A DNA stretch of 11,257 nt from JAZLIT01 sp045617525. GTDB taxonomy: Bacteria; Bacillota; Bacilli; Bacillales_A; Planococcaceae. The notes beneath the pieces are model-generated. The model did not search any database and had not been told where the DNA came from. It worked only from the letters and a program-made list of their open reading frames with translations. How positions within the stretch are numbered: position 1 is the first letter of the stretch; each line of letters opens with the position of its first letter. Location: NCBI GenBank assembly GCA_045617525.1, contig JAZLIT010000106.1, positions 1 to 11,257 of the forward strand, given 5' to 3'. The translations under genes and the position numbers were made by a program. Of this stretch, positions 6,494 to 11,257 are shown piece after piece.

Positions 6494-7165
6494 TTAAATC
6501 GCCAACAACTCCACACTATCCCTTGTCTTAAGACCCTCAATCATCTCCACCCAAGCATCAGGCTTCTCCGGCAACACCGCATAATAGGTCTTTAAAAACG
6601 TTGCAATCAGTGCAGTACTTAACTCGGTTTGCTCGTAGTCGGCTGGCATAAAGCATAAGTCAAGCCCACTAACAGCCGTCCCATCTAACTGCCATGATGG
6701 GTGGACGTACGGGAAGTTTAAGCGCTTGTAACCTAAATGAGATAACACTTCACGGCGTACGAACGGGTCCATTGGTTTCACACCGCCGAAGCCGTGGTCA
6801 TCCACACGGTACGGGTCATATATTTCAGCAAACATGCCTGCCATTTCCTTGTTGTTTGCCTGTGCTAATGTTTGTAAATCTGCTGCGCGCTTTTTTGCTA
6901 AGAAGCGTCCAACGCCAAGACCTTCGCGGCCGATAATAGTAAAATCGGTCATGCCTACATTTAATTCTTCATAATAACGGTACTCGGTTGTGCCTATGAC
7001 TTCGCCCTCATGCACTGCGACAAATACGCGAATATTTGGGTCCTCTAGTGGCTCTTTCCATAAATCAAAGGCTAATACTTCCTCTGGTGGAAACACCGTT
7101 TTTAATAGTTCATACATGTTCACAAATAGTGGGTCGTTAATTGATGTAATGCGATGGTAGTCCAT
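6494..7165 (-). CDS. GNAT-family N-acetyltransferase, last gene of the nitrilase operon
   Basis: A 223-residue cytoplasmic protein with GNAT features: strand pair FVAVHEGEVIGTTEYRYY (48-65), then IIGREGLGVGRFLAKKRA (77-94), which fits the acetyl-CoA loop, although the pattern reads E-x-x-G-x-G rather than R/Q-x-x-G-x-G. It is longer than a minimal GNAT (about 150), with about 100 extra residues containing FAEIYDPYR and VHPSWQLDG. Substrate unknown. Its ATG shares one base with the stop of the preceding GNAT (TAATG), and AGGAGG (7173-7178) lies seven bases upstream inside that gene, so the two are made together. I see no terminator after its stop; the hairpin at 6362-6410 points the other way. 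Confidence 0.8.
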   Translation of the reverse strand: MDYHRITSINDPLFVNMYELLKTVFPPEEVLAFDLWKEPLEDPNIRVFVAVHEGEVIGTTEYRYYEELNVGMTDFTIIGREGLGVGRFLAKKRAADLQTLAQANNKEMAGMFAEIYDPYRVDDHGFGGVKPMDPFVRREVLSHLGYKRLNFPYVHPSWQLDGTAVSGLDLCFMPADYEQTELSTALIATFLKTYYAVLPEKPDAWVEMIEGLKTRDSVELLAI

Positions 7166-7845
7166 TAATAAGCCTCCTCGGTTGGGAAGAAAGGGTTACG
7201 CCATTCCATTAAAACACCGTAATGATGCGACACTTCATCCTCTAAATAGTGGGGTACAACTTGTATAGGCATGCGGCCACAGCGCAGTAAAAACGAAATG
7301 ACTTGGTCGTGTATGTCGCCGCGCACGACAGCTTCAATATACGCTTCAGGCGAAAGCTGCGCGGCGTGGTGATGATAGTTCGGCATGCGGCTACCACCAA
7401 GTAGACGAACGCGCTTTTGCTCGATGACGATTTCGTACATCGACAGCATGAGCCATTTGCCAAGACCTAAGCTGCGATAAGCAGGGCTCACACAAAGGTC
7501 GACAATGTAGAGCGTGTTACCATTTGGGTTATGTGTACGAATATAGCCGTTATCGGTTATGTCCGCCCATGTATGCTCGGGATCGTTTAGATCAAAATCA
7601 ATGAGTAACGACGTCATTGAACCAACGAGTTGCCCATCTACTTCAATACAAAGTGTGCCTTCAGGAAAATGTGTCACATGACTTTGAAGCTGTTCTTCGT
7701 TCCACCACAGCTCTGATGGGAATGGGGGAGGAAAGCATTCTTGTTGGATACGGATAAGTGCAGCAAAATCCGCTGGCATATAATTCCGAATCGTTGCAGG
7801 GATTGGCTTGCTATTTTGAAAAACATAAAACTGTTTACGGTACAT
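7165..7845 (-). CDS. GNAT acetyltransferase resembling the N-terminal half of YhcX
   Basis: A 226-residue GNAT protein. The acetyl-CoA motif is seen in LYIVDLCVSPAYRSLGLGKWL, with Arg124, Gly127 and Gly129 as R-x-x-G-x-G. The segments IQQECFPPPFPSELWW, FPEGTLCIEVDGQLVGSMTSL and HTWADITDNGYIR are what I recall from the N-terminal domain of Bacillus YhcX, a bifunctional GNAT/carbon-nitrogen hydrolase of about 513 residues. Here it is a separate protein. Its ATG (7843-7845) lies inside the nitrilase gene (11-base overlap) and has no good ribosome binding site, so translation probably depends on ribosomes finishing the nitrilase. The substrate is unknown. Confidence 0.85.
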   Translation of the reverse strand: MYRKQFYVFQNSKPIPATIRNYMPADFAALIRIQQECFPPPFPSELWWNEEQLQSHVTHFPEGTLCIEVDGQLVGSMTSLLIDFDLNDPEHTWADITDNGYIRTHNPNGNTLYIVDLCVSPAYRSLGLGKWLMLSMYEIVIEQKRVRLLGGSRMPNYHHHAAQLSPEAYIEAVVRGDIHDQVISFLLRCGRMPIQVVPHYLEDEVSHHYGVLMEWRNPFFPTEEAY

Positions 7846-8713
7846 TTACAACACTGCTTTCCCAATCCGTGTATAAATCGGTACGGCGGTCACGCCACGT
7901 TGTTACAGAGCCCTTTTCACGCACCTGATAAAGCAGTGCTAAATCTAAATCACCTGTAACAACCATATCGTTATTGACCTCACCCTCGACAACTATCCCG
8001 CGCGGTGGAAACGGGACGTCATTTGGTGCAATAATGGCGGACTGGCCAAAATTCATTCGCATAAAATCAACGGTTGGTAGTGAGCCGACTGTAGAAGCAG
8101 TTACGACATAAATTTGATTTTCAATAGCACGCGCATGGCTTGTATAACGCACCCGATAGAAGCCATGGCGATCATCTGTACATGAGGGACAAAATACAAC
8201 ATCTGCACCGAGAGCCTTTGCCATGCGTACGATCTCAGGGAACTCAATATCGTAACACGTTAAAATCGCGATCTTGCCTTTTTCTGTGTCAAATAATTGT
8301 AAACCTTCACCTGCTGCCATGTGCCATTCGTGTACCTCGGTCGGGGTAATATGTAGTTTCGCCTGTGTTGCAACAGTACCATCTGGATAAAATAAATGGG
8401 CGACATTGTAGAGCTTGTCATTTTTACGAATGACATGTGTGCCTCCAATAATATGCGTTTTTGCTTCAATTGCTAAGTTAGTAAATAAGTCGAGGTATTG
8501 CTCTGTGAAGTTAGGAAGCTCATTGATGGAAAGCGGCTCACCCTTATGGTTGCCAATGGATAGTAACTGTGTTGTAAAAAATTCGGGGAATAAAATGAAA
8601 TCCGTCTCGAACTCTAAGGCAGCACGGACGTAATGTTTTACTTGCTGGGCAAACTCATCAAACGATTGAATCGTATGAAGATGGTATTGTACTGATGATA
8701 CGCGTAGTTTCAT
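7835..8713 (-). CDS. carbon-nitrogen hydrolase (nitrilase superfamily), YhcX C-terminal-half type
   Basis: A 292-residue amidohydrolase that should cleave a C-N bond in an amide or nitrile through a cysteine thioester. The Glu-Lys-Cys triad is complete: Glu44 in LFPEFF, Lys119 in AKLHIT and Cys153 in LTCYDIEFPE. The length is normal for a one-domain member. I chose the ATG at 8711-8713 over a longer reading to 8749 because AAGGAGG sits six bases before it and MKLRVSSVQ is the usual N-terminal strand. It is the first gene of a three-gene overlapping operon with two acetyltransferases. The true substrate is not predictable; YhcX-like proteins have been discussed in connection with indole-3-acetate formation in Bacillus, but that is from memory and not evident here. 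Confidence 0.9.
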   Translation of the reverse strand: MKLRVSSVQYHLHTIQSFDEFAQQVKHYVRAALEFETDFILFPEFFTTQLLSIGNHKGEPLSINELPNFTEQYLDLFTNLAIEAKTHIIGGTHVIRKNDKLYNVAHLFYPDGTVATQAKLHITPTEVHEWHMAAGEGLQLFDTEKGKIAILTCYDIEFPEIVRMAKALGADVVFCPSCTDDRHGFYRVRYTSHARAIENQIYVVTASTVGSLPTVDFMRMNFGQSAIIAPNDVPFPPRGIVVEGEVNNDMVVTGDLDLALLYQVREKGSVTTWRDRRTDLYTDWESSVVNVP

Positions 8714-8739
8714 AATGACCTCCTTGTTATTTTTATACA

Positions 8740-8748
8740 ATATTACCA
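8740..8748 (-). promoter_or_regulatory. possible extended -10 promoter of the nitrilase operon
   Basis: On the minus strand TGGTAATAT (complement of 8740-8748) has the TGN extension and a close match to TATAAT. No convincing -35 lies 17 bases upstream. The start would be about 20 nt before the ATG, just leaving room for the AAGGAGG site. Confidence 0.35.
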
Positions 8749-8857
8749 AGTTATTTAAGAAAATAAAAGTCTGTATTTTCAGTTTATTTAATACTTATCT
8801 ATTAATGGTGATAAAATCATTGTCTACTTGTATGTTATTAACAGAGTGAAGCACGAG

Positions 8858-8890
8858 AACTAGCCTGCTCGTTGATGGCGTGCTACAATC
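8858..8890 (+). repeat. intergenic repeat, copy 2 (33 bp)
   Basis: It matches 6330-6361 except for one inserted T (8866). It lies 52 bp before the third GNAT gene and contains TGCTACAAT (8881-8889), which could act as an extended -10 box for that gene. Four ATTAACA words occur around it (about 8837-8920). It is not followed by a terminator, unlike copy 1. Confidence 0.8.
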
Positions 8891-8942
8891 GAAATTAACA
8901 ATAATATTAACATTACATTAACAGCAAGAGAGTAGGATCATT

Positions 8943-9473
8943 GTGCAATTTATAAAATTTGAAGCAAGCTATGCAGCGAGTGTTGCAACCTTATTGAATG
9001 AGTATTTACCATTTGAACCTGAAACAGCGGAGACCGTTTTAGAAGCTGAAGGTGTTCGCTATATCTGTGTAGATGGCAAAGATGTCATTGGCTATGTGGC
9101 AGGCTATTTAATAGAAGATGTTAATAACGAGTTTCCTTACTTTAAGGAAGAATTAAAGGATTTGCGAGCAGTTATTGAAAAGTGTTCAACAATGTACACA
9201 AGTCATTTCGTCGTGCATCCTGGGTATCGTAAAAAGGGGATTGGGTCGAAGCTTGTTGGGTTGTATATGGACGAGGCTAAACGTCAGTCAGAGAAAATTG
9301 TTGTGGTGGGCTGGGTACAATCGGATTTGGGGCTATGGGCAGCGGAGCGTCAATTTATGCAGTATCCATTTGAGCAGGTGGCTTATATTGAGCGTTATTT
9401 TGAGCCTTATGCGGTGGAATGTCCTAGTTGTGGTGGGTTGTGTACTTGTGATGCGAATATTGTAATACGCTAG
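8943..9473 (+). CDS. GNAT acetyltransferase with C-terminal cysteine cluster
   Basis: A 176-residue GNAT protein. FVVHPGYRKKGIGSKLVGLYMDEA (from about 89) holds the acetyl-CoA loop R-x-x-G-x-G (Arg96, Gly99, Gly101), preceded by VIGYVAGYLIEDV. The last 17 residues contain four cysteines as CPSCGGLCTC (Cys160, 163, 167, 169), which GNAT enzymes normally lack; they could bind a metal or sense redox. The start is GTG at 8943 with AGGA (8934-8937) five bases upstream; no in-frame ATG is better placed. It is a single-gene unit between repeat copy 2 and a strong terminator. The acetylated substrate is unknown. Confidence 0.85.
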   Translation: MQFIKFEASYAASVATLLNEYLPFEPETAETVLEAEGVRYICVDGKDVIGYVAGYLIEDVNNEFPYFKEELKDLRAVIEKCSTMYTSHFVVHPGYRKKGIGSKLVGLYMDEAKRQSEKIVVVGWVQSDLGLWAAERQFMQYPFEQVAYIERYFEPYAVECPSCGGLCTCDANIVIR

Positions 9474-9545
9474 TGTGGGGCCTTCATTGGGCAATTCTTA
9501 CCTAAGATAAACCCATCTACAGGTGAAATTCAAGTAGTTCTTAGA

Positions 9546-9585
9546 AAAACGTTATTTTGCGTTAGAAGCAAAATAACGTTTTTTT
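9546..9585. terminator. rho-independent terminator, 15-bp perfect stem
   Basis: AAAACGTTATTTTGC (9546-9560) pairs perfectly with GCAAAATAACGTTTT (9568-9582) around a 7-base loop and is followed by more T on the plus strand. The A-rich side before it gives a short T-run on the minus strand, so it can end both the GNAT gene and the converging AraC-region transcript. Confidence 0.92.
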
Positions 9586-9591
9586 CTTGGA

Positions 9592-9864
9592 TTAGTTATT
9601 TCGTGCAATTTTAAAGTGTGCAAAAATTTCATGTACTGCTGTTTCGACAGCCATTTGATTTTTCATATTTAAATTTATAATTTTCCTAATTAGCACTTCA
9701 TCTGTTTCAAAGGTAACTTTATTCTTTAAATAGAGTTCATATGCAGTCGGGTGGGATGGTTTGATTTTTTCCATCTTTGATTCGATTTTTTGCTCCTTTG
9801 TTCCATAGCCTAGCGACGTATAAACGTTAATATAAAGATCGAAAAATAAATCGAGAAGCATCAT
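9592..9864 (-). CDS. hypothetical protein coupled to the AraC-type gene
   Basis: A 90-residue protein of no family I recognise. It begins with a hydrophobic stretch (MMLLDLFFDLYINVY), then a lysine-rich middle (KEQKIESKMEKIKPSHP) and a C-terminal part predicted to be helical and ending HFKIARNN; it looks soluble. Its ATG overlaps the stop of the AraC effector domain as ATGA and it lacks a clear ribosome binding site, so it relied on translation of that gene. Because that gene is frameshifted here, this one may be poorly made. It ends six bases from the terminator stem region. Confidence 0.55.
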   Translation of the reverse strand: MMLLDLFFDLYINVYTSLGYGTKEQKIESKMEKIKPSHPTAYELYLKNKVTFETDEVLIRKIINLNMKNQMAVETAVHEIFAHFKIARNN

Positions 9865-10352
9865 AGATCATCAAAACCTAAATTCACTGGTTCAAATGGT
9901 AAATCTGCAGCTGAGCCGGTTATATTCGTTGAAGGAACGGAATGATCAACTTCTTCAAAGCGAACCGCGTCAATCCATACTTCACCAGAGCCAACAAGCA
10001 ACACACCAAAATGAATGGCTGCACTTTCTTCAGGCACATCTAGTACAATCGAATAGTAATTCCAGTCTGTTGTGCCATGAATTGAACGGTTATCCATATT
10101 GTCGAATTGTAAGAGGTCCCCGTTTTTCGTATCAATACGGCACCAAGCACCGCATTTCATTGCATCTTTTGTTTTCATAAAGCAAGACATTTTCAGACGC
10201 TTACCAATCCAATTTTTGGCTGAAAACACTTGCATCAAGGTGCCAAACTGACCTTCCTCAGCAGGGTGTGTGCTCCCTAAATAGCCCGATTTTGAGCCCG
10301 TATGAAATACTTCATGGTCGGCTTTTATTGTATATAGAGATTGTTTGTCCCC
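9861..10352 (-). pseudogene. C-terminal domain of the AraC-type regulator, cut off by a one-base frameshift
   Basis: Reading from the GGGG run (10349-10352) in the -1 frame gives an uninterrupted 163 residues beginning GDKQSLYTIKADHEVFHTGS. They continue the AraC protein naturally. The region is beta-rich with SGYLGS, WCRIDTKNGDLLQFDNM and IHFGVLLVGSGEVWIDAVRF, which looks like a jelly-roll (galactose-binding or CBM-like) ligand domain. Adding one G to the run joins both frames into one 292-residue protein spanning 9861-10738. A shorter reading from the ATG at 10236-10238 has no proper domain start. The defect could be a true mutation, a variable G tract or a sequencing error. Confidence 0.8.
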
Positions 10353-10738
10353 GTTAAAAGCCAGCCTTTCACTTCATTTTTTAGCGTCATTTTTTGTTCC
10401 TCCTTAAAGTTTATTGAACGCATTAAGTTGCGATATTTCCCTGGTGGCATCTGGTATAGCTCTTTAAAAGCGCGCGTAAATGCTTCTTGCGATTGAAACT
10501 GACATTCTAACGAGATATCGAGAATCGTTTCATCGGAGTGTAATAGTAAAAATGCAGCGATAGCTAGACGCCTTTTTCGAATGTAAGCTCCGACGGATAA
10601 ACCGATTTCCTTTTTAAACTGCCTCGTTAAATAAAACTTTGAGTAGCCAATTTTTTCGGCATATTGCTCAAGCTGCCATTCAGATAATATATTTTCCTCT
10701 AGCGTATTTACAATATGTTGGACAAGTTGACTATACAT
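10325..10738 (-). CDS. AraC-family transcriptional regulator, DNA-binding part (truncated by frameshift)
   Basis: The readable frame gives 137 residues. Two helix-turn-helix units typical of AraC/XylS proteins are clear: LEQYAEKIGYSKFYLTRQF (about 23-41) and ILDISLECQFQSQEAFTRAFK (about 72-92), followed by the family signature QMPPGKYR. The DNA-binding domain is N-terminal with the effector domain after it, as in Rob-type regulators. After GWLLTG the frame ends in an unrelated tail (TNNLYIQ) at 10325. The ATG at 10736-10738 has AGGTGA (complement of 10745-10750) six bases upstream. A free DNA-binding domain might still bind DNA. The divergent membrane gene at 10989 is a plausible target by position only. 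Confidence 0.8.
   Translation of the reverse strand: MYSQLVQHIVNTLEENILSEWQLEQYAEKIGYSKFYLTRQFKKEIGLSVGAYIRKRRLAIAAFLLLHSDETILDISLECQFQSQEAFTRAFKELYQMPPGKYRNLMRSINFKEEQKMTLKNEVKGWLLTGTNNLYIQ
10388..10405 (-). promoter_or_regulatory. ideal internal ribosome binding site and ATG inside the AraC gene
   Basis: A perfect AAGGAGG (complement of 10399-10405) lies eight bases before an in-frame ATG (10388-10390, residue 117), exactly between the DNA-binding domain and the effector domain. The encoded residues are FKEEQKMTLKN. It is a stronger start than that of the full gene and would yield the effector domain alone if the frame were intact. Confidence 0.6.
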
Positions 10739-10797
10739 GACTGCTCACCTCAAGACTTAGTATAGATTAAGAAGCTAGAATTAATTTTGATAATTAT

Positions 10798-10806
10798 TGC
10801 TATAAT
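10798..10806 (+). promoter_or_regulatory. possible extended -10 promoter for the 10989 gene
   Basis: TGCTATAAT is a perfect extended -10 box without a recognisable -35. It would give a leader of about 175 nt. A second TATAAT at 10876-10881, also without a clear -35, would give about 100 nt. I cannot say which is used. Confidence 0.35.
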
Positions 10807-10826
10807 GTAAGTATAAGGATTTTATT

Positions 10827-10870
10827 TGGTAATTGAAACACGCTTTTTCTGAAATGGTCTGGTAATTGAA
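10827..10870 (+). repeat. direct repeat TGGTAATTGAA, 33 bp apart
   Basis: TGGTAATTGAA occurs at 10827-10837 and 10860-10870, starts 33 bp apart, about three helical turns, in the AraC/membrane-gene intergenic region. Spaced direct repeats are typical AraC-type binding sites, so these may be operators. Confidence 0.5.
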
Positions 10871-10988
10871 TTTAATATAATAGAAGTAAATATAAGTTTT
10901 CTATCTTATCAAAAATGTATTATAGAATAATAAGTAAATAAATGGGAAAATTATACCGTATAGAGCATTCCTATGGAGGTTAGAAGAT

Positions 10989-11257
10989 ATGACAAAAAAA
11001 AATAAAAAGGCAGACGGTAGGCAATCAAGAAAACCACAATTTATTTGGTACATTCATATTTTCATTTTTGCAATTGTACAGCTTGTATTTTTCATCTTTG
11101 ACGGTGATATCGGTAGAGATTGGGATATAATTGGGCTTAATTCTATAGGAGAATGGGCTGTATTCAATAACCCACTTAGAGAATGGGTTCAGATACACAA
11201 TAGTCAGCCGTTAAACGGAATAACTGCTTCATGGGGAATTGTTTTACTTTTACATGG
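10989..11257 (+). CDS. small membrane protein, 2TM-domain-like, C-terminus off the window
   Basis: The first 89 residues are visible. A basic N-terminus (MTKKNKKADGRQSRKPQ) is followed by a hydrophobic helix (WYIHIFIFAIVQLVFFIF, about 20-37), a hydrophilic stretch of about 40 residues, and the start of a second helix with SWGIVLLLHG. The H-x-x-x-F in helix one and WG-x-x-L-x-x-H in helix two resemble the 2TM domain found in many bacteria, but the linker is longer than usual. The ATG has GGAGG (10975-10979) nine bases upstream, a convincing start. Function unknown. Confidence 0.75.
   Translation, partial: MTKKNKKADGRQSRKPQFIWYIHIFIFAIVQLVFFIFDGDIGRDWDIIGLNSIGEWAVFNNPLREWVQIHNSQPLNGITASWGIVLLLH

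Noticed and set aside
8714..8749. Longer N-terminus for the nitrilase starting at 8749
   Set aside because: The extra 12 residues cover the ribosome binding site AAGGAGG placed six bases before the ATG at 8713, and MKLRVSSVQ is the usual family N-terminus.
8841..8911. Tiny minus-strand ORF MLILLLISIVARHQRAG as a type I toxin-like peptide
   Set aside because: It has no ribosome binding site, its hydrophobic part is low-complexity AT-rich sequence, and it includes the intergenic repeat. Chance is the simplest explanation.
8902..8920. ATTAACA words before the third GNAT gene as an operator array
   Set aside because: The spacing is irregular and the region is very AT-rich, so repeated ATTAACA is expected by chance.
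10344..10360. Programmed -1 ribosomal frameshifting in the AraC gene
   Set aside because: TTTTAAC and GGGGACA are present but not in the X-XXY-YYZ phase of the reading frame, and no strong downstream stem was evident. A lost G is simpler.
1..11257. A novel defence, mobile or toxin-antitoxin system
   Set aside because: No recombinase, nuclease, phage or antitoxin-like gene is seen, and every long gene belongs to a housekeeping or common metabolic family.

Overview
The window looks like chromosomal DNA of a low-GC Gram-positive bacterium of the Bacillales. Shine-Dalgarno sites are strong (AAGGAGG), intergenic DNA is AT-rich, promoters are sigma-A-like with several extended -10 boxes, and the gene families are typical of that order (PepF, YtsJ-type malic enzyme, YhcX-like proteins, patatin). 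A Lysinibacillus/Solibacillus-type member of the Planococcaceae is my best guess; this is inference from memory of gene content. I see no transposase, integrase, phage gene, CRISPR array, tRNA or rRNA.

Layout from left to right. (1) 1-1461, minus strand: a TauE/SafE-type membrane permease followed by a membrane-anchored trypsin-like serine protease cut by the window edge. (2) 1462-1897: a divergent regulatory region crowded with TTGTGAA/TTCACAA half-sites (Rex- or Fnr/Crp-like), a hairpin, a cre-like site and a good promoter for the next gene. (3) 1898-3181, plus strand: a short-type malic enzyme. A bidirectional terminator separates it from (4) pepF, the oligoendopeptidase F gene, 3230-5032 on the minus strand. 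(5) 5198-6267, plus strand: a YjjU-like patatin gene translationally coupled (ATGA) to a 68-residue two-helix membrane protein, then a terminator. (6) 6268-6493: a repeat copy followed by a second strong terminator with no gene to end. (7) 6494-8713, minus strand: an overlapping three-gene operon of nitrilase-family amidohydrolase, GNAT acetyltransferase and a second GNAT. The first two correspond to the two halves of the Bacillus YhcX protein, but separate and in swapped order. (8) 8858-9473, plus strand: the second repeat copy and a third GNAT with a cysteine-rich tail, ended by a 15-bp perfect hairpin. (9) 9592-10738, minus strand: an AraC-type regulator with a C-terminal beta-rich domain, broken by a one-base frameshift in a G run, followed by a coupled 90-residue unknown protein. 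(10) 10989 to the end, plus strand: the start of a small membrane protein resembling 2TM-domain proteins.

How the genes may work together. Malic enzyme turns malate into pyruvate and makes NAD(P)H, so redox-type and catabolite-type operators upstream make sense. The nitrilase-GNAT-GNAT unit could act on one amide or amine metabolite, but the substrate cannot be read from the sequence. The patatin and its small membrane partner probably act at the membrane.

I did not find a convincing wholly new system. The items most worth a second look are the operator cluster before the malic enzyme, the split and permuted YhcX-like pair, the AraC gene with both a frameshift and an ideal internal ribosome binding site, and the two-copy intergenic repeat.
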